A stretch of 64,000 bases of DNA from an uncultured Clostridia bacterium (GTDB lineage: Bacteria; Bacillota; Clostridia; Oscillospirales; Oscillospiraceae): positions 1 through 64,000 of the forward strand of contig CANSSG010000009.1 in assembly GCA_947649615.1 (NCBI GenBank). Direction: 5' to 3'. This document shows, one piece after another, positions 56,055-64,000 of this stretch. Made by a program: the position numbers and the translations under genes. The stretch's first letter is position 1. Each line of letters begins with the position of its first letter. The notes under the pieces were generated by a model. It was given only the letters and a program-made list of their open reading frames with translations. It ran no database searches and was not told the origin of the DNA.

Positions 56055-56073
56055 TGTTCCATATGCTGCGGGT

Positions 56074-56895
56074 TCAGGCGACCGGCTCTACTTTGCCGGT
56101 GGCGTGGATGTCGCGGATTAATTTGCGGGGACACTTCTCTACACAGAAGCCGCAGGAAGTGCATTTGGTGTAGTCAATGGCCGCATGGTTATCCGTGACC
56201 GTAATTGCCCCGGCGGGGCAGTTCTTTTCGCAGAGACGGCAGCCAATACAGCTTACGGTGCAAAGGCTCTTTGCGGCCGGGCCTTTGTCCCTGTTGCCGC
56301 AGGGAACCATAATGTCCGAGGCGTAGGGAACGTCGGTAATCACGCCGCGGGGGCAGGCCTTCGCACACTGCATGCAGTGGGTGCATTTGTTTTGATCGAC
56401 AATAGCCGCACCATACTCGTTGATGTGGATAGCGTCGAACTTGCAGGCGCGGACGCAGGTGCCAAGGCCCAGGCAGCCATAGGCGCAGTCCAATGGGCCG
56501 TTGCCCGCAACCTTCATGGCGGCGACGCAGTCGTCAATCCCCACATATTTGCGGAACTTGTGGCTGGCGCGGCTTCCGCCGGAACACCGGACGAAGGCGA
56601 CGCGCCGTTCCTGGGCCTTGACCTCGACGCCCATGACCGCCGCGATGCGGCTGGTTTGCAGGCCGGAACAGCTTGGACAGGCGTTGACCGGGGCTTTCTT
56701 CGCCAGAATCGCGGCGGCGCATCCGGCACAGCCGGGATAGCCGCATCCGCCGCAGTTGGCGCCTGGCAGGCAGTCTAAAATCAACGCCAGCTTGGGGTCG
56801 CTTTTAACCGCAAAGACCTTGGACGCAATTGCCAGAACCAGGCCAAAGACGCCGCCTAAAATGCCCAAAATCAGTACTGCATAGAAAATATTCAT
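56074..56895 (-). CDS. rnfB: Rnf complex subunit B, iron-sulfur protein
   Basis: 273 residues: an N-terminal membrane helix (about 4-26), the four-cysteine cluster [12 protein letters not shown], and further Cys groups ([47 protein letters not shown]). It is thought to accept electrons from ferredoxin and pass them into the membrane complex. Last gene of rnfCDGEAB. Confidence 0.96.
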   Translation of the reverse strand: MNIFYAVLILGILGGVFGLVLAIASKVFAVKSDPKLALILDCLPGANCGGCGYPGCAGCAAAILAKKAPVNACPSCSGLQTSRIAAVMGVEVKAQERRVAFVRCSGGSRASHKFRKYVGIDDCVAAMKVAGNGPLDCAYGCLGLGTCVRACKFDAIHINEYGAAIVDQNKCTHCMQCAKACPRGVITDVPYASDIMVPCGNRDKGPAAKSLCTVSCIGCRLCEKNCPAGAITVTDNHAAIDYTKCTSCGFCVEKCPRKLIRDIHATGKVEPVA

Positions 56896-56917
56896 TCTTT
56901 CCTCCTATTTGCTGGCA

Positions 56918-57505
56918 TTACCAGGGAATCTTAAGGCCTGAAAAACCCATGAAGCACAGCGCCATCAATCCCGCCGTCACCAATGCGATGGGGAAGCCCT
57001 TGAATGCTTTCGGCGGGTCGGAAAATTCCAGGCGCTCGCGGATGCTGCTGAACAGGACGATTGCCAACAGGAAGCCTATGCCCCCCGTGACGCCGTAGAC
57101 CACCGATTCTATAAAATTGTAGTCGTTTTGGACGTTTAAGAGGACTACGCCCAGCACGGCGCAGTTGGTGGTAATGAGAGGGAGGTATACGCCCAGGGCT
57201 TCATAGAGGGTTGGCACAGCCTTTTTGAGAAACATTTCTACAAGCTGCACCAGCGCCGCAATGACCAGGATAAAGGCGACCGTGCGCATGTATTGCAGCT
57301 CCAATGCGTCCAGCAGCAGGCTTACCGGATAGCAGAGGGCGGAGGCGAGACCCATGACAAATATTACCGCGAAGCCCATGCCAATGGAGGTGTCCATTTT
57401 CTTGCTTACGCCCATGAAGGGGCAGATGCCAAGGAACTGCACCAGAATGAAGTTGTTGATTAAGACCGCTCCCAGCGCGATGTCCAGTAAAATTCTCCAA
57501 TCCAT
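56918..57505 (-). CDS. rnfA: Rnf complex subunit A, membrane protein
   Basis: 195 residues with six hydrophobic segments. [20 protein letters not shown] and [12 protein letters not shown] are the conserved half-helices; with RnfE it holds a membrane-embedded iron-sulfur cluster through these cysteines. It starts 3 bases after the rnfE stop. Confidence 0.95.
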   Translation of the reverse strand: MDWRILLDIALGAVLINNFILVQFLGICPFMGVSKKMDTSIGMGFAVIFVMGLASALCYPVSLLLDALELQYMRTVAFILVIAALVQLVEMFLKKAVPTLYEALGVYLPLITTNCAVLGVVLLNVQNDYNFIESVVYGVTGGIGFLLAIVLFSSIRERLEFSDPPKAFKGFPIALVTAGLMALCFMGFSGLKIPW

Positions 57506-57508
57506 CCG

Positions 57509-58108
57509 TTACTTACCTCCCTTGGCTTTGCTCTGCACCCACTGCATGAACGCAATCAGACAGCCCAGCGTCAAGAAGCCGCCTACGGGAAGGGCCAGCA
57601 TGCTGGCCGCGTATTCCGTGGGGAAAACCTGGGCGCCGTTTAATGTGCCTGAGCCTAACAGTTCGCGGATGGCGCTCATGACGATCAGAACCATCGTATA
57701 GCCTAAGCCCTGGCAAATGCCGTCAATGGCGGCGGGGAGGGGCTTGCTCTTGCTGGCAAAGGACTCCGCCCGGGCCAGGATGATGCAGTTGACCACAATC
57801 AGGGGGATGAAAACACCTAAGCTCTCCGCAATGTCCGGGAAAAAGGCTTGCAGGAGCAGGTCAACCATGGTGACGAAGCCCGCAATGACGACGATGTAAG
57901 CCGCAATACGGACCTGCTCAGGGATAATCTTGCGCAGAAGGGAAATGAAAATGTTTGATAAGGTCAGGATCACCGTAACCGACAGGCCCATGCCAATGCC
58001 GTTGGATACCGTCGTGGTGATAGCCAGGGTGGAACACATGCCTAAGAGCTGAACCAAAACCGGGTTCTGGGTTAGAAGCCCTTCCTTGATCTGTTTGCCA
58101 ATATTCAT
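57509..58108 (-). CDS. rnfE: Rnf complex subunit E, membrane protein
   Basis: 199 residues, paralogous to RnfA, with NPVLVQLLGMCSTLAITTT and FIPLIVVNCIILARAE. Six hydrophobic segments. Part of the ion channel through which Na+ or H+ crosses during ferredoxin:NAD+ electron transfer. Confidence 0.95.
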   Translation of the reverse strand: MNIGKQIKEGLLTQNPVLVQLLGMCSTLAITTTVSNGIGMGLSVTVILTLSNIFISLLRKIIPEQVRIAAYIVVIAGFVTMVDLLLQAFFPDIAESLGVFIPLIVVNCIILARAESFASKSKPLPAAIDGICQGLGYTMVLIVMSAIRELLGSGTLNGAQVFPTEYAASMLALPVGGFLTLGCLIAFMQWVQSKAKGGK

Positions 58109-58120
58109 ACCATACCTCCC

Positions 58121-58714
58121 TTATGGCGTAACGCCTATGGCCGCCAAGGCGGCGTTGACGCCGGCAGCTACGCCGCGAGAACTTACAGTGGCGCCGGATA
58201 CGCCGTCAAACCGGTTGGCCCCTCCGTTGACCGTAATCTCGCCGGCTTCAAGGCTCATGCCGGTAAAGCGGTCCAAAACGGCCTGGTCGCCAACAACCTT
58301 GGTGCCGATATTGGGGGTCTCGCTGTGCTTGACGATGGATACGCCGGTGACCTTGCCCTCTGAATCAATGCCCACCATCATCTCAATAGGTCCCTGGGAA
58401 CCGGCGGCGGAGGTTTCCACCACCCAGCCGGTATCCTTGCCGTCAGAGACCGCTTGGTAAATGGCCGTTACATTGGCTGCGGTGAAGTCCAGCGGTTCGT
58501 AGCTGTCCGCAGGGAGCACCTGGGACATGGCGGCGCGGATCTTCTCCGCCTGGATGGCGTCGATGCGGGGCTTGGTTACTTGGTTGACAATGCCTAAAAG
58601 CAGTGCAACTGCAAGGCAGACGCCCAGAAGCACACCGGTGATGCGGAGGACGTATGGAGGGTCTATATCCGGCTTCGGCCTGCCGGGGGTTCGGGATGCT
58701 TTTTCTGCCATCAT
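58121..58714 (-). CDS. rnfG: Rnf complex subunit G, flavoprotein
   Basis: 197 residues: one N-terminal membrane helix (about 24-45) and an FMN-binding domain with SGATVSSRGVAAGVN, whose Thr carries covalent FMN. It overlaps rnfD by 4 bases. Confidence 0.95.
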   Translation of the reverse strand: MMAEKASRTPGRPKPDIDPPYVLRITGVLLGVCLAVALLLGIVNQVTKPRIDAIQAEKIRAAMSQVLPADSYEPLDFTAANVTAIYQAVSDGKDTGWVVETSAAGSQGPIEMMVGIDSEGKVTGVSIVKHSETPNIGTKVVGDQAVLDRFTGMSLEAGEITVNGGANRFDGVSGATVSSRGVAAGVNAALAAIGVTP

Positions 58715-59751
58715 TTCTTCAGGGCCTCCTTTTTGGGGGATTGCCGGGGCTTCCGCCTGCGCTCCGCCTTAGCTTTGACTACGCCGAAACGGTGGGGCTT
58801 GATGCTCTTGTCAATCAGCCAGACCGTCAGGTTCATGAAAAGAATCGCGTAGCAGACGCCCTCGTTGTAGGAGCCAAAGTAGCGGATAAATACGGTGATA
58901 AGGCCGCAGCCAATGCCGAAAATCGCTTGGCCCAAGTGGCTCACCGGGCTGGTGACGTAGTCCGTCGCCATGAAAAACGCGCCGAGGAGAAGGCCGCCGC
59001 CTAAAAGGTTATAGAGCATCCACTGGAGCGGGTCATTGCCGCGGGGGAAGAGGAAGGTCAAAAGGGCTACCGTGCCGATGTAGCTGACGGGAATGTACCA
59101 GGTGATGACCTTGCGCCAAATCAGGAACAACCCGCCGAGAATCAGCAGGAGGGCGCTGACTTCCCCCATGGAGCCGCCGGTGAGGCCTACAAACATCTTG
59201 GGGATGTCGTACATCTGTTGCAGGCCGGACAGGTTGCCCTCGTGAAGGAAGGACATGGGCGTGGGGTAGGTGGCCGCGTCAAAGGACCCCCAGGCGGGGA
59301 TCGTGCTGCGGGGGCCTACCCAGGTGGTCATCTCCCCGGCCCAGGAGAGCATGAAGGCGCGGGCAGCCAGGGCGGGGTTCAGGAAGTTTTTTCCTACGCC
59401 GCCAAATAGCTGCTTGACAACTACTATGGCGAAAAAGTCGCCAATCAGAAGAATCCAATAGGGAATGGTGACCGGGCAGACAAAGGCAATCAGTACGCCC
59501 GTCACCGCCGCGCTCAGGTCGCCCAGGGTGTTGCCCTTCTTCATCATCAAGCGGTAAAGCAGCTCAAACAGGCAGCAGCCTGCAACGCTTACCGCCGCCG
59601 TGGACAGGGCGCGGGGACCAAAGTTGTACACCGCGAAGGCCAGGGGCAGAACCATGGCAATCAGGACCTCGCCCATGATGTGGCCGGCGCCGTCCCTGGT
59701 GCGGATGTGGGGGGAGGAGGAGCCTATGAGGTTTAAGTCTTTGTAGTCCAT
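58711..59751 (-). CDS. rnfD: Rnf complex subunit D, membrane flavoprotein
   Basis: 346 residues with about ten hydrophobic segments. SSPHIRTRDGAGHIMGEVLIA at the N-terminus and the probable FMN-attachment segment AATYPTPMSF are recognisable. Starts 3 bases after rnfC. Confidence 0.95.
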   Translation of the reverse strand: MDYKDLNLIGSSSPHIRTRDGAGHIMGEVLIAMVLPLAFAVYNFGPRALSTAAVSVAGCCLFELLYRLMMKKGNTLGDLSAAVTGVLIAFVCPVTIPYWILLIGDFFAIVVVKQLFGGVGKNFLNPALAARAFMLSWAGEMTTWVGPRSTIPAWGSFDAATYPTPMSFLHEGNLSGLQQMYDIPKMFVGLTGGSMGEVSALLLILGGLFLIWRKVITWYIPVSYIGTVALLTFLFPRGNDPLQWMLYNLLGGGLLLGAFFMATDYVTSPVSHLGQAIFGIGCGLITVFIRYFGSYNEGVCYAILFMNLTVWLIDKSIKPHRFGVVKAKAERRRKPRQSPKKEALKK

Positions 59752-59754
59752 GGG

Positions 59755-61122
59755 TTAATCCTCCTTCTTATCTGACGCTGCCCGGGCTGCTTCCGCTGCG
59801 GCCTTGGCGGCGGCTTTCGCGTTGTTGATCTTCTGCTTGCCCGCCTGGAAGGCCTGCACCAGATGGAGACGGCCCGGGCAGATGTAGGTACACGCGCCGC
59901 ACTCGATGCAGTCCGGAAGATGGGCCGCTTCCAGCTCCGGAAGCATCCCGGCTTGCTCGTACTGGTACATGAATACCGGCTGAAGGTGCATGGGGCAGAC
60001 CGATATGCACTTGCCGCAGCGGATGCAGGCGGGATAGTCAACAGTGCGCTCCTCCTTATCCGCGAAGGCCAGAATGGCGTTGGTGCCTTTGCCTATGGGG
60101 GCCGCCATGTCGTACTGGCTGTGGCCCATCATGGGTCCTCCCATGAGGATTTTGAAGGTGCTCTGCTTGACGCCGCCGCAGGCATCCAGCAGGTCGCTGA
60201 TGGGGGCGCCTATGGGGCAGTAGAGGTTTTTCGGCTCATGCACCCCGGAGCCGGAGACGGTGACGACGCGGTGGGTCACCGGCTTGCCCTCGTGGATGGC
60301 GCGGTAAATGGCCGTGGTGGTGACAATGTTGAACACCGCGCAGCCGATGGACGCCGGTAAAGCGCCGGGGGGGACCTGGCGGCCCGTGACGGATTGGCAG
60401 AGCTGCTTTTCCGCGCCCTGGGGGTAGCGGGTGCGCAGAACGTCTACAACCGCCGGGGCCTTCTCCTCCTCAATCTTCAGGCGCAGCATTTCCGCCGCGT
60501 TGGCTTTGTTGGCCTCTATGGCGATATGGACGCGGTCTACGCCGAATATGCGGGCCAGGAGCCTGACGCCGCCCAGGACCTCCTCAGGGTGCTCCAGGAG
60601 GATGCGGTGGTCGCTGGTGATATATGGTTCGCACTCGCAGGCGTTGACAATCACTGTATCCACCTTGCCCAGGCCAGAGCTGATCTTGACGTGGGTGGGG
60701 AAGGTGGCGCCGCCCATGCCTACAATGCCCGCTTCCTTGACCAGGGCGCTGATTTGCTCCGGGGTCAGGCCGTCGGGATTGCGGGGCGGGGCCAGGGCGG
60801 GGCAGGGGGTGTCGTTGAAGTCGTTTTCAATCACTACGCTCATCACCGGGACGCCGGAAAAGTGGATGCGCGGTTCTACTGCGGATACCGTGCCGGATAT
60901 GCTGGCGTGGACCGGGGCGGAGATGAAGGCGGGGGCGTCCCCAACCTTCTGCCCGACCGTTACCTGATCCCCCACCGCTACGCAGGGCGTACAGGGCGCG
61001 CCAATGTGCAGGGACATGGGAATTACCACGCGGGCGGGTGGCGGCAGGGTTTCGATGGGCTTCTTATTGGTGGCGGCCTTCTGGTCGTTGGGATGGATGC
61101 CGCCGAAAAAAGCTTGTGGCAT
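59755..61122 (-). CDS. rnfC: Rnf complex subunit C, NADH-binding
   Basis: 455 residues. The segment GIVGMGGATFPTHVK is the NADH/FMN-binding motif, and two 4Fe-4S sites are given by CIRCGKCISVCPMHL and CIECGACTYICPGRL. The Ala/Lys-rich tail is typical. First gene of the operon, with a consensus promoter. The complex conserves energy from reduced ferredoxin, which is in line with an amino-acid-fermenting anaerobe. Confidence 0.96.
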   Translation of the reverse strand: MPQAFFGGIHPNDQKAATNKKPIETLPPPARVVIPMSLHIGAPCTPCVAVGDQVTVGQKVGDAPAFISAPVHASISGTVSAVEPRIHFSGVPVMSVVIENDFNDTPCPALAPPRNPDGLTPEQISALVKEAGIVGMGGATFPTHVKISSGLGKVDTVIVNACECEPYITSDHRILLEHPEEVLGGVRLLARIFGVDRVHIAIEANKANAAEMLRLKIEEEKAPAVVDVLRTRYPQGAEKQLCQSVTGRQVPPGALPASIGCAVFNIVTTTAIYRAIHEGKPVTHRVVTVSGSGVHEPKNLYCPIGAPISDLLDACGGVKQSTFKILMGGPMMGHSQYDMAAPIGKGTNAILAFADKEERTVDYPACIRCGKCISVCPMHLQPVFMYQYEQAGMLPELEAAHLPDCIECGACTYICPGRLHLVQAFQAGKQKINNAKAAAKAAAEAARAASDKKED

Positions 61123-61189
61123 TAATTCACCTCATTTTCTGGTTTTTCCGCTTTTTGCAAGAGCCTGCGGCCCTGTTTTGCACGACCTT

Positions 61190-61218
61190 ATCATACTCCC
61201 ATTTGCCCCCCGTGTCCA
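61190..61218 (-). promoter_or_regulatory. rnf operon promoter
   Basis: TGGACA (61213-61218), a 17-base spacer and TATGAT (61190-61195), about 68 bases before the rnfC ATG. Next to it, CGTCG-TTT-CGACG followed by GCTTTTTT (61228-61248) looks like a short hairpin with a T-run on the + strand, of unknown use. Confidence 0.7.
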
Positions 61219-61315
61219 GAAATTTTTCGTCGTTTCGACGGCTTTTTTCAGGGTTTTACCGGAAATTGGCAGGCTTGTTGTAGAAAGCGCAACAAAAACA
61301 GGGTATTTCAGCGGG

Positions 61316-61344
61316 TTGCTTTTCTTGGAAATTCATGGTATGAT
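61316..61344 (+). promoter_or_regulatory. Possible promoter of the DUF975 gene
   Basis: TTGCTT (61316-61321), a 17-base spacer and TATGAT (61339-61344); the -35 box is poor. Confidence 0.45.
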
Positions 61345-61396
61345 ACTGCCACCGCGCCGGAAAGGGCGGGAGACTTTTCGCTTGGAGGGTGGAAAT

Positions 61397-62170
61397 ATGA
61401 TAAATCGTGGGGCCGTGAAGGCCGAAGCCAAGGAAATTATGCGGGGCGCGCGGGTGCCGCCAATCCTGATGACGCTGGTGGTTATGGCAATCCTCTTTGT
61501 GTTGGAACGGGTCAGCGACCTGGTGCGGGGCGGGTCCCTGTTCTATTCTTATGGGATGGTGTGGCGGTACTATGACATCCTCGCCAGCGGGGACATCGGC
61601 GCGCTGGACCAGTTTATTGCCATGCTGCCGGAAAATACCGGCGGGGCCTTCTTCTTCTCCATTTTGGTTTCTTTGGTGGCGCTGGTGCTCAACGGCGGGT
61701 ACTACATCTATTGCATGGGCATCCGGAGAGGGGCTGAGATGCCTTTTTCCACCCTGGCCGATGGGCTGGGCGTGGCAGGGAAGCTTATTTGGTGCGCTGT
61801 GCAGATGGGCGTGAAAATCTTTTTGTGGTCCATGCTGTTCTGGATTCCCGGCATCGTGGCCGCGTACCGCTACCGGTTCGCTTACTACAATATCCTGACC
61901 GACAGCTCCTTATCCGCCAGCGCCGCCATACGCCTGAGCTGCCAGCAGACCTATGGCATGAAAATGGAACTGTTTGTGCTGGATCTCAGCTTTATCGGAT
62001 GGGCCATACTGGCAAGCTTGACGGCGGGGATTTTGAACGTGTGGCTGACGCCCTATATGACGCTGTGCGATATCGCCTATTTTGAAGAAGGCCAGCGGAG
62101 GGCCGGCAGAGACAGCTTCTGCGGCGGGGAGGAGCCTCCCCAGGCCGGAGATCCCTGGGGCAAGTTGTAA
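61397..62170 (+). CDS. DUF975-family membrane protein
   Basis: 257 residues: the N-terminal family motif AVKAEAKEIMRG, then about five hydrophobic segments (25-40, 85-115, 125-160, 190-225) and the segment IPGIVAAYRYRFAYYNILTD. The ATG follows TTGGAGGG. DUF975 proteins are widespread in Clostridia and of unknown function. A stand-alone gene with its own terminator. Confidence 0.85.
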   Translation: MINRGAVKAEAKEIMRGARVPPILMTLVVMAILFVLERVSDLVRGGSLFYSYGMVWRYYDILASGDIGALDQFIAMLPENTGGAFFFSILVSLVALVLNGGYYIYCMGIRRGAEMPFSTLADGLGVAGKLIWCAVQMGVKIFLWSMLFWIPGIVAAYRYRFAYYNILTDSSLSASAAIRLSCQQTYGMKMELFVLDLSFIGWAILASLTAGILNVWLTPYMTLCDIAYFEEGQRRAGRDSFCGGEEPPQAGDPWGKL

Positions 62171-62189
62171 AAGCTTCCCATGTATGTAA

Positions 62190-62223
62190 AACCCCCGGCG
62201 GTGTGGCTGCACCGCCGGGGGTT
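62190..62223. terminator. Bidirectional terminator between the DUF975 and metallopeptidase genes
   Basis: AACCCCCGGCGGTG and its complement around a 6-base loop, 9 bases before the convergent stop at 62232. Confidence 0.85.
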
Positions 62224-62231
62224 CCTTCACG

Positions 62232-62753
62232 CTATTCTTTCAGCAAGCCCCGGCGCGTACGCCAGTCGGGAAGGATGGATTCAATACAGGCGTAAAATTC
62301 CTTGCCGTGGTTCTTGTGGCGGATGTGGGCCAGCTCATGGACAACCACGTAGTCAATGGCCGCCTCCGGATAGGCCATCAGACGCCAGGAGTAGCAGATG
62401 CGGTTTTTCGCGCTGCAACTGCCGAAGCGCTTTTCCGCGCCGGTGATGGTGACGCCCGTGGGGTGCAGGTTCATCAAATTGCCGTAATAGGCCGTTTTTG
62501 CGGGGAGAACCTCCTGGGCCTTGCGGATGAAATCGGCCCGCTCCGATGCCGATGGCTCGGGATGGGCCGCGCGGCGCTGGGCCTGGCGGGCTTGCTGGGC
62601 GGCAATCCAGTCCCGGTGGGCGGCGGCAAAGGCGTCGATGCGCTTTTGGGACAGGCCCATGGGGGCGCGGACCAATACCCGGCCGTCCCGGGATACCTCC
62701 AGGGCCAGCGTGCGGCGGGCGGAGCGGATCAGCTCGTAAGAGGGAGGGGTCAC
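62232..62753 (-). CDS. YgjP-like metallopeptidase
   Basis: 173 residues with the zinc signature VVVHELAHIRHKNHGKEF. The N-terminal part (RRTLALEVSRDGRVLVRAP) is the usual lead-in of this DUF45/WLM-like family. It starts at GTG 62753, whose bases overlap the stop of the transporter gene upstream (GTGA). The substrate is unknown. Confidence 0.9.
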   Translation of the reverse strand: MTPPSYELIRSARRTLALEVSRDGRVLVRAPMGLSQKRIDAFAAAHRDWIAAQQARQAQRRAAHPEPSASERADFIRKAQEVLPAKTAYYGNLMNLHPTGVTITGAEKRFGSCSAKNRICYSWRLMAYPEAAIDYVVVHELAHIRHKNHGKEFYACIESILPDWRTRRGLLKE

Positions 62754-64000
62754 TGGATGTCACCCCGTTCCTTGAGGTGCTGGATGATCTCGTGGTACAT
62801 GGATTCGTCAATGCGGTAATGGCGCAGGTAGACAAAGTAGCCCAGGGCGATGGATAGCAGGGGCAGGGCCATCATGGCGGACTTCATGATAAGAAGGCCT
62901 TGGGCGGTTACGTCCGCCGCCGACGCCGCGCGGTTGATGCCGGATAAAATCAGGGTGAGGGTCACTATGCCGGTGGCAACGGCGGCGCCCAGCTTGTTGA
63001 TAAGGGGCTGGATGGAAAAGGTGATGGAGTCGTTGCGCTTGCCCAGCTTCCACTGGCCGTATTCAATAGTGTCCGCCAGGAACATCAGCATCAGGGTTTG
63101 AATGAAGGCCTGGCCTACGAACAGGAGGACGCCGGCGATGGCAATGGGAACCATGTGCATGGGGGCGAAAAAGAATACGGCGTAGCCCGCGGCTACCAGG
63201 ACGGTGGCGGCGGTATAAAGAACCTTCCGGCTGAATTTGCGGGAGAACAGGGGAAAAACCGCCAGGGCCGCAAGCTGGCTAACGCCAAGGACGGCGGCAA
63301 AGACGGAATACATGGCCTCGTCGCCGTAGGCGTATTTGAAGTAATATGTGCCGAAGCTGGTGGTGGTGCAGTAGCCGGCCATGAAAAGCGCCATGCTTAC
63401 CGTTGTCCACATGAGCTGGTCGTTGCCGAAGAGGACCTTTACCATATCCCGGAGGGAGGTGCTTTCCTCCTCCTTGAAGATGCGGGATTCCTTGACGCCG
63501 CATACGGTAATCATTTGAAAGCCTACCATCAGCAGACAGACGCCGGCGGCGGTGAACAGCCATGCCTTCGTACCGCTGCCCAGGGCTTCCGTCAATGCGC
63601 CCGTCAAGGGGATGATGCCTACGACCGCCGCGTACATGCCGATGTTGGCGCAGATGCGGGCGAAGGAACCCATGTCCTCACGCTGGCGCTGGTCTACGCT
63701 CAGGGCGGGAAGCTGCGTCCAGTAGGCGATGTCGTTGACGCCGTAAAAAATATCCCAGAGGATGTAGGCGGCGGCAAACACCGCGACGTAAGCCCCGCCT
63801 GCCAGGGGCAGGTCCGCAAACAGGAGCAGCATGCAGGCAGAACTGACAAGGGCGCCAATTACCATCCAGGGCTTGAACTTTCCCCAGCGGGTGCGGGTGT
63901 TGTCGATGATGATGCCTGTGATGGGGTCGTTGAAGGCGTCCAGGATGCGCAGGACGGTCAGTACGCCGCCTACAAGGGCTAACATGGCGTCGTCCAGGCG
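62750..64000 (-). CDS. GPH-family sugar:cation symporter, 5' end outside the window
   Basis: The frame remains open to the window edge, so the N-terminus (about 40-50 residues) is missing. About 416 residues are visible with ten or more hydrophobic segments. DAFNDPITGIIIDNTRTRWGKFKPWM is the signature of the MelB/XylP group, and DTIEYGQWKLGKRNDSI in the C-terminal half supports it. Substrates of the group are galactosides, xylosides or glucuronides; none can be chosen here. Confidence 0.9.
   Translation of the reverse strand, partial: RLDDAMLALVGGVLTVLRILDAFNDPITGIIIDNTRTRWGKFKPWMVIGALVSSACMLLLFADLPLAGGAYVAVFAAAYILWDIFYGVNDIAYWTQLPALSVDQRQREDMGSFARICANIGMYAAVVGIIPLTGALTEALGSGTKAWLFTAAGVCLLMVGFQMITVCGVKESRIFKEEESTSLRDMVKVLFGNDQLMWTTVSMALFMAGYCTTTSFGTYYFKYAYGDEAMYSVFAAVLGVSQLAALAVFPLFSRKFSRKVLYTAATVLVAAGYAVFFFAPMHMVPIAIAGVLLFVGQAFIQTLMLMFLADTIEYGQWKLGKRNDSITFSIQPLINKLGAAVATGIVTLTLILSGINRAASAADVTAQGLLIMKSAMMALPLLSIALGYFVYLRHYRIDESMYHEIIQHLKERGDIQ

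Overview
The window comes from the chromosome of a GC-rich (roughly 60% by eye), anaerobic, clostridial Firmicute, most like the gut Oscillospiraceae. The grounds are AGGAGG-type ribosome sites, T-box leaders, a Firmicutes-type dnaA-dnaN-S4-recF-remB-gyrB-gyrA origin cluster, a Na+/H+-pumping Rnf complex, split FtcD/FchA histidine degradation, PadR/DUF1700 and YtrA-type GntR modules, and LrgAB. The species cannot be named from the sequence alone. No rRNA, tRNA, IS element, prophage or CRISPR array was seen.

1-11 kb: a histidine-degradation operon (hutH cut by the window edge, a long-form hutU, hutI, glutamate formimidoyltransferase, formimino-THF cyclodeaminase) converges on purA. Two tandem glutamate dehydrogenase genes follow. 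The first is intact. The second lacks the catalytic lysine. Histidine carbon would pass through glutamate to 2-oxoglutarate. An orphan Phd/YefM-DUF2007 fusion closes this part.

11-19.5 kb: proC-tsaD, a GntR-regulated ABC exporter operon with an unannotated 29-residue membrane ORF at its front, a divergent padR-DUF1700 pair sharing GTACTA/TAGTAC half-sites with it, and rny.

19.5-26.2 kb: the most unusual part. A T-box leader with a probable leucine (CUG) specifier precedes a LeuA-family protein that has lost its metal-binding and catalytic residues, an 821-residue fusion of a TIM-barrel sugar-isomerase-like domain to a complete acyl-CoA synthetase, and a small tail-anchored protein. A second T-box, on the other strand, controls a DAACS-type amino-acid/dicarboxylate symporter.

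26-32 kb: murB-rapZ-yvcK (no whiA behind it) and a HAD phosphatase-MFS-glycerophosphodiesterase operon.

32-42 kb: dnaA, oriC with DnaA boxes, dnaN, the S4 gene, recF, remB, gyrB, gyrA, a SHOCT protein and rnhA. The G/C bias of the + strand appears to flip from C-rich to G-rich near 35 kb, as expected at an origin.

42-61 kb: a long run of minus-strand genes, head-on to a fork leaving that origin: lrgAB, alaX, aspS, hisS, a degenerate methylglyoxal synthase, minD, rsmG, mscL, serS, parB, parA, three parS sites and rnfCDGEAB. 61-64 kb holds a DUF975 membrane protein, a YgjP-like metallopeptidase and a partial GPH-family sugar symporter.

A dispersed palindromic intergenic repeat (core of 37 bp, identical or nearly so in three copies, plus two diverged relatives) links the hut operon, the rnhA 3' region and the serS surroundings.
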